From an uncultured Clostridia bacterium (GTDB lineage Bacteria > Bacillota > Clostridia > Peptostreptococcales > Anaerovoracaceae), in NCBI GenBank assembly GCA_938049335.1, contig CALIYX010000012.1:1-34470 (forward strand): a DNA stretch of 34,470 nt, in the 5' to 3' direction. The notes under the pieces are model-generated. The model did no database searches. It saw only the letters and a list, made by a program, of their open reading frames with translations, and had not been told where the DNA came from. Made by a program: the position numbers and the translations under genes. This document shows positions 31,710-34,470 of this stretch, in pieces (positions within the stretch are counted from its first letter, which is position 1; each line of letters opens with the position of its first letter).

Positions 31710-32669
31710 TTAGTTGTTCTTTATAAGCTCCTCGAGCTCTGCCTTATATTCGTCATCGACCTCGTTCAGAATTTCTCGGTCGCTGTTATGCCCGCCCTTT
31801 GACCTCTTATCCTTACCGGATTTGTTCTTGTCAAACTGCCTCTTTATCTCTTCCTTGCGATATGTGTAGATATCCTCTGAAAGCTTGTCGCTTCCGTCCT
31901 CTTCCTTCTCGCCAGTAAAAAGCCTTACTCGCACGGTCTCTCTAAATATATTAGAATCTATTACCTTTGCTCTGCCGTCACTTGTCTTAACTATCTCACC
32001 GCTCTCAGGCATACCCTTGCGAAGCTCGATATACACGTCGTTCTCATACTTTAGGCAACACATTAGCCTTCCGCATATCCCCGAAATCTTTCCAGGATTT
32101 AGGGACAGATTCTGAGTCTTTGCCATCTTGATAGATACAGGCTGAAAATCTGTTAACCACGAAGCACAGCAGAGTCCCTTTCCACAAGGTCCGCATCCGC
32201 CAATAATCTTAGCTTCATCTCTAACTCCCACCTGCCTGAGCTCTATTCTCATCCTGAAAACGCTAGCCAAGTCCTTGACAAGCTCTCTAAAATCTATTCT
32301 GCCATCCGCAGTGAAGTAAAACACAATCTTGTTATTATCAAAAGTATATTCCACATCTATGAGCTTCATCTCAAGTCCGCGCTTGTCAATCTTCTCCTGA
32401 CAAATACGCATCGCTTCAGACTTCTTGCTCTCGTTCTCATCCCTACGCTTGATATCTTCTTCCGTAGCTATCCTGATAATAGGCTTGAGCGGCTTAACCA
32501 CGCTCGAATCCTTGATAGCATTAGGCTGCATTGCAATATATCCAAATTCGAGTCCTCTAGCAGTCTCTACGATTACACCGCATCCGACCTCGAGTCCTTC
32601 TAAATCTAGCGGATCAAAATAGTATACCTTACCATTGTTGCGAAATTTAACGCCGGCTACATTTATCAT
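31710..32669 (-). CDS. ricT: RicT (YaaT), PSP1-domain stage 0 sporulation protein
   Basis: 319 aa. The PSP1 C-terminal domain is clear at about residues 60-150 with cysteines following in CGPCGKGLCCASW and CGRLMCCLKYE (about 155-205), which in Bacillus ligate Fe-S clusters as part of the Y-complex with RicA and RicF, helping RNase Y. The C-terminal tail (about 255-319) is charged and disordered-looking. It lies 3 bases after holB, as in Bacillus. Confidence 0.94.
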   Translation of the reverse strand: MINVAGVKFRNNGKVYYFDPLDLEGLEVGCGVIVETARGLEFGYIAMQPNAIKDSSVVKPLKPIIRIATEEDIKRRDENESKKSEAMRICQEKIDKRGLEMKLIDVEYTFDNNKIVFYFTADGRIDFRELVKDLASVFRMRIELRQVGVRDEAKIIGGCGPCGKGLCCASWLTDFQPVSIKMAKTQNLSLNPGKISGICGRLMCCLKYENDVYIELRKGMPESGEIVKTSDGRAKVIDSNIFRETVRVRLFTGEKEEDGSDKLSEDIYTYRKEEIKRQFDKNKSGKDKRSKGGHNSDREILNEVDDEYKAELEELIKNN

Positions 32670-32672
32670 CGC

Positions 32673-33488
32673 TTACCTTCCCATCTTCAAAATTAAATTC
32701 TTCATAGCATATCTAAAATTAGAATTGCCATTAATGCTGCGTCTAGCCTCCTCAACATAGGAAATGTACTTCGCAGCTTTATTTCTATTCATTACCGCAG
32801 AGCCACTGTTTATCAGATACTCTCTCAAAACTCTTTCCATCGCATCAAGAAAGCTCAAAGCCCCGCGTCTATCCTTCACACATTTATCCAGTAAATTCTT
32901 CTGCTCATAAAACAAATTGCGATCAACGACCATCTTTATCAAAGCTTCAGCATTAGCAAGTAATTTTGCATCATCTGCCAAACACAAATCTGCATCATTA
33001 ATTCTGATGCTAGCACATCTTGATCTAACAGTCGGAAGTAAATTTACGCTGTTCTCAGATAGCAGCATTATCAAAGAGCTCGCCTTCGGCTCCTCAAGTG
33101 TCTTAAGGAGTCTATTCTGTGCCCTATCAGTCATTGTATCAGCAGATTCAATGATTGCAATGTGCATCTTTCCCTCTGCCGAAGGAATCATCGCAAGTTC
33201 CCCCTGCAAATGCTCTATTGCCTCGTTCTTGATAGACTTCTCATCCTGAAGGTAGTGAAGATCCTCGTAAGAATCATTATCTATGCGCTTGCAAATACTA
33301 CACGTGTCGCATCCCTCACCAGGTTTTTCCTTGCATAGAGTTGCCTTTGCAAAAGCCTTTGCAATCCCTGGCTTATCAATTAGACTGTCGCCCTCGATGA
33401 TATATGCATGTGTAATATTGCCTTTTTTGATTGCATCGCCGAGAGATTCTAGCGATTTACCATATTTAAAATACTTACTAAGCCCCAC
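32673..33488 (-). CDS. holB: DNA polymerase III delta' subunit
   Basis: 271 aa, shorter than the typical 330 aa of Bacillus. Starts at GTG with AGAGG upstream. It is part of the clamp loader. The zinc-binding cysteines are C52, C60, C63 and C66, and the AAA+ features THAYIIEGD, IIESADTMTDRAQNRLLKTLEEP and the sensor SRC are seen. No intact Walker A is present, as usual for delta'. It lies between tmk and ricT. Confidence 0.92.
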   Translation of the reverse strand: MGLSKYFKYGKSLESLGDAIKKGNITHAYIIEGDSLIDKPGIAKAFAKATLCKEKPGEGCDTCSICKRIDNDSYEDLHYLQDEKSIKNEAIEHLQGELAMIPSAEGKMHIAIIESADTMTDRAQNRLLKTLEEPKASSLIMLLSENSVNLLPTVRSRCASIRINDADLCLADDAKLLANAEALIKMVVDRNLFYEQKNLLDKCVKDRRGALSFLDAMERVLREYLINSGSAVMNRNKAAKYISYVEEARRSINGNSNFRYAMKNLILKMGR

Positions 33489-33502
33489 AACAACCTCTGA
33501 AT

Positions 33503-34186
33503 TTATCTTGCAAGAATCACATTGAGCTTATCGATAATCTCAGACTTAACTGACTCGATATCCTTGCTCGCATCAATCCTTATGATTCTATCTCTATTTA
33601 TCTCGTCATCCATAAGTGCAAGATATCCATTATACACTCTCATGCGGAAAGAGTCCTCCTGAAGCTCCATTCTATCCTTATCTTCTCCCCTGCTATCTAT
33701 ACGGCTAGAAGCAATATGCGGGTTTATATCAAGAAAGAATGTATAGTCAGGCATAGCACCATCTACAGCATACTTGTTAATATCCCAGATAGAATCTCCC
33801 ATCTGCCTACCATAAGCCTGATAAGCAATACTCGAGTCTACAAATCTATCGCATACAACAACCTTACCCTCTGAAAGCGCAGGTTTGATAACTTCACTTA
33901 CAATCTGTGCACGCGAAGCAGCATAAAGCATTGCTTCAGTCATAGCACACATTTCTGCATTAGCTGGATCCAAAAGAATGTCTCTTATCTTTTCACCTAT
34001 GCTTGTGCCGCCTGGTTCCCTAATAAACAAAGCTTCAACACCTCTAGCCTCAAGGTAATCCTTAATATTAGCTAGCTGTGTAGACTTTCCGGAGCCATCG
34101 CCTCCCTCAACGGATATAAATATACCCTTGTTCAAAGCAAGTTCACACTTAGGCATGATCCCTGGCATTCTCTTGTCATTGCACAT
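33503..34186 (-). CDS. tmk: Thymidylate kinase
   Basis: 227 aa. The P-loop is EGGDGSGKST (27-36), followed by REPGGT (about 59-64), CDRFVDSSIAYQAYG (about 113-127) and the lid with RGEDKDRME. It phosphorylates dTMP to dTDP. About 15-20 extra N-terminal residues compared with most members precede the P-loop, and the ATG has AAGGA 7 bases upstream, so the extension is accepted. The small 35-aa gene ends 2 bases before it. darA (yaaQ), its partner gene in Bacillus, is missing here. Confidence 0.95.
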   Translation of the reverse strand: MCNDKRMPGIMPKCELALNKGIFISVEGGDGSGKSTQLANIKDYLEARGVEALFIREPGGTSIGEKIRDILLDPANAEMCAMTEAMLYAASRAQIVSEVIKPALSEGKVVVCDRFVDSSIAYQAYGRQMGDSIWDINKYAVDGAMPDYTFFLDINPHIASSRIDSRGEDKDRMELQEDSFRMRVYNGYLALMDDEINRDRIIRIDASKDIESVKSEIIDKLNVILAR

Positions 34187-34188
34187 AT

Positions 34189-34296
34189 CTATTTCCTTTT
34201 AATGACCATATCTATCATTTTATGAAAGAGCAAAAAAACAATATATGCCATTGGACAAACTAAGAGTATGCAAAATATAATCTTAAAAATCAACAT
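34189..34296 (-). CDS. 35-aa hydrophobic peptide upstream of tmk
   Basis: ATG with AAGGAG 7 bases upstream, then one hydrophobic helix (residues about 2-25), a short HKMIDM stretch and a basic end IKRK. Its stop is 2 bases before the tmk start, and the tmk ribosome binding site lies inside its last codons, so it may act as a leader for tmk translation or as a membrane peptide. It is the first gene after the tmk promoter. Confidence 0.65.
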   Translation of the reverse strand: MLIFKIIFCILLVCPMAYIVFLLFHKMIDMVIKRK

Positions 34297-34333
34297 ATAT
34301 CTGCTCCTTAAATGTAAAATTACATATAGGTAA

Positions 34334-34362
34334 ATTATACCATTTGTACCAGATAATTACAA
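34334..34362 (-). promoter_or_regulatory. Promoter of the tmk operon
   Basis: Minus-strand -35 TTGTAA (34362-34357), 17-base spacer, -10 TATAAT (34339-34334). It serves the small peptide, tmk, holB, ricT and following genes. Confidence 0.8.
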
Positions 34363-34385
34363 TCTAGTAAAAGTATTCTAGACAT

Positions 34386-34411
34386 AAAAAAAGACTGCAT
34401 AAGCAGTCTTT
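34386..34411 (-). terminator. Terminator after 5S rRNA
   Basis: Minus-strand stem AAAGACTGC/GCAGTCTTT with a 4-base loop and a run of U, directly after the 5S gene. Confidence 0.9.
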
Positions 34412-34416
34412 GATGA

Positions 34417-34470
34417 ACCGGCAACGTCCTATCTTCCCGGGCAGTCGCCCACCAGGTATTGTCGGCGCTG
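34417..34470 (-). rRNA. 5S rRNA, 3' part
   Basis: The minus strand reads CAGCGCCGACAATACCTGGT at the window edge and ends GACGTTGCCGGTTC, the conserved 3' half of 5S rRNA (helix IV/V region and closing stem). The 5' half and presumably the 16S and 23S genes lie beyond 34470. The exact 3' end is uncertain by a few bases. Confidence 0.9.

Noticed and set aside
1..34470. Frequent ATCAAAG/CTTTGAT heptamers as a possible genome-orienting motif
   Set aside because: The motif and its complement occur within genes on both strands and largely follow common codon pairs; no clear strand bias was seen by eye.

Overview
The window reads as chromosomal DNA of a low-to-moderate G+C, Gram-positive, anaerobic member of the Clostridia (Eubacteriales; a Mogibacterium or Family XIII-like lineage is my best guess, not proven). 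The reasons are Firmicutes-type gene sets (whiA, rapZ, ricT, class 3 fbp, AbrB with a zinc knuckle), strong AGGAGG-type ribosome binding sites, U-tailed intrinsic terminators, formate-THF ligase with a free-standing cyclodeaminase, and a lysine-fermentation-type enzyme. Nearly everything is ordinary core metabolism and cell-wall biology. The accessory interest lies in an unusual vitamin B12 uptake operon and several small, overlooked genes and regulatory sites.

Layout. Bases 1-116 hold a short direct-repeat block and a hairpin, possibly the end of an insertion sequence. Then, all on the minus strand and read from high to low coordinates: dsdA, a YfcE-type phosphodiesterase, an AI-2E family transporter, murB, a PHP phosphoesterase and rapZ (13558 to 7866), followed by kce with its own promoter. 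Next comes a cobalamin riboswitch with promoter and terminator (6863-6531). It commands a signal-peptide-bearing, membrane-anchored NEAT-like protein, a binding protein, a FecCD/BtuC permease, an ATPase and an HD phosphohydrolase. whiA and a lipoprotein follow. Bases 13729-19509 (+) form a folate and one-carbon block: fhs, fchA, folD, then a tetrahydrofolate riboswitch, folT and a folC/5-formyl-THF cyclo-ligase fusion. A shared terminator separates it from pckA and an M18 aminopeptidase (minus). A TetR-like regulator, a small membrane protein, a CofE-like ligase and tRNA-Arg(ACG) follow, then an XRE regulator/membrane protein pair, a 58-aa protein, class 3 fbp, murA, abrB, a small membrane protein, trmN6-like, ricT, holB, tmk, a 35-aa membrane peptide, and finally the 3' end of a 5S rRNA gene.

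How it works together. The fhs-fchA-folD set interconverts formate, formimino-, methenyl- and methylene-THF. FolT imports folate under THF riboswitch control, FolC polyglutamylates it, and the fused cyclo-ligase returns 5-formyl-THF to the pool. The B12 operon would import corrinoids, with the surface protein as a candidate receptor. tmk-holB-ricT-trmN6-abrB is a reduced version of the Bacillus cluster of the same order. The rapZ-yvcK-whiA cluster common in Firmicutes is broken: yvcK is not here, and kce plus the B12 operon lie between rapZ and whiA.

The most promising undescribed system is the riboswitch-controlled NEAT-like protein with its unusual transporter. The partial inverted tRNA-Arg copy beside the real tRNA, the small proteins and the dyad operator between dsdA and fhs are also worth a look. 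Several start codons were moved from the longest possible ORF to sites with proper ribosome binding sites; each is noted in its entry.
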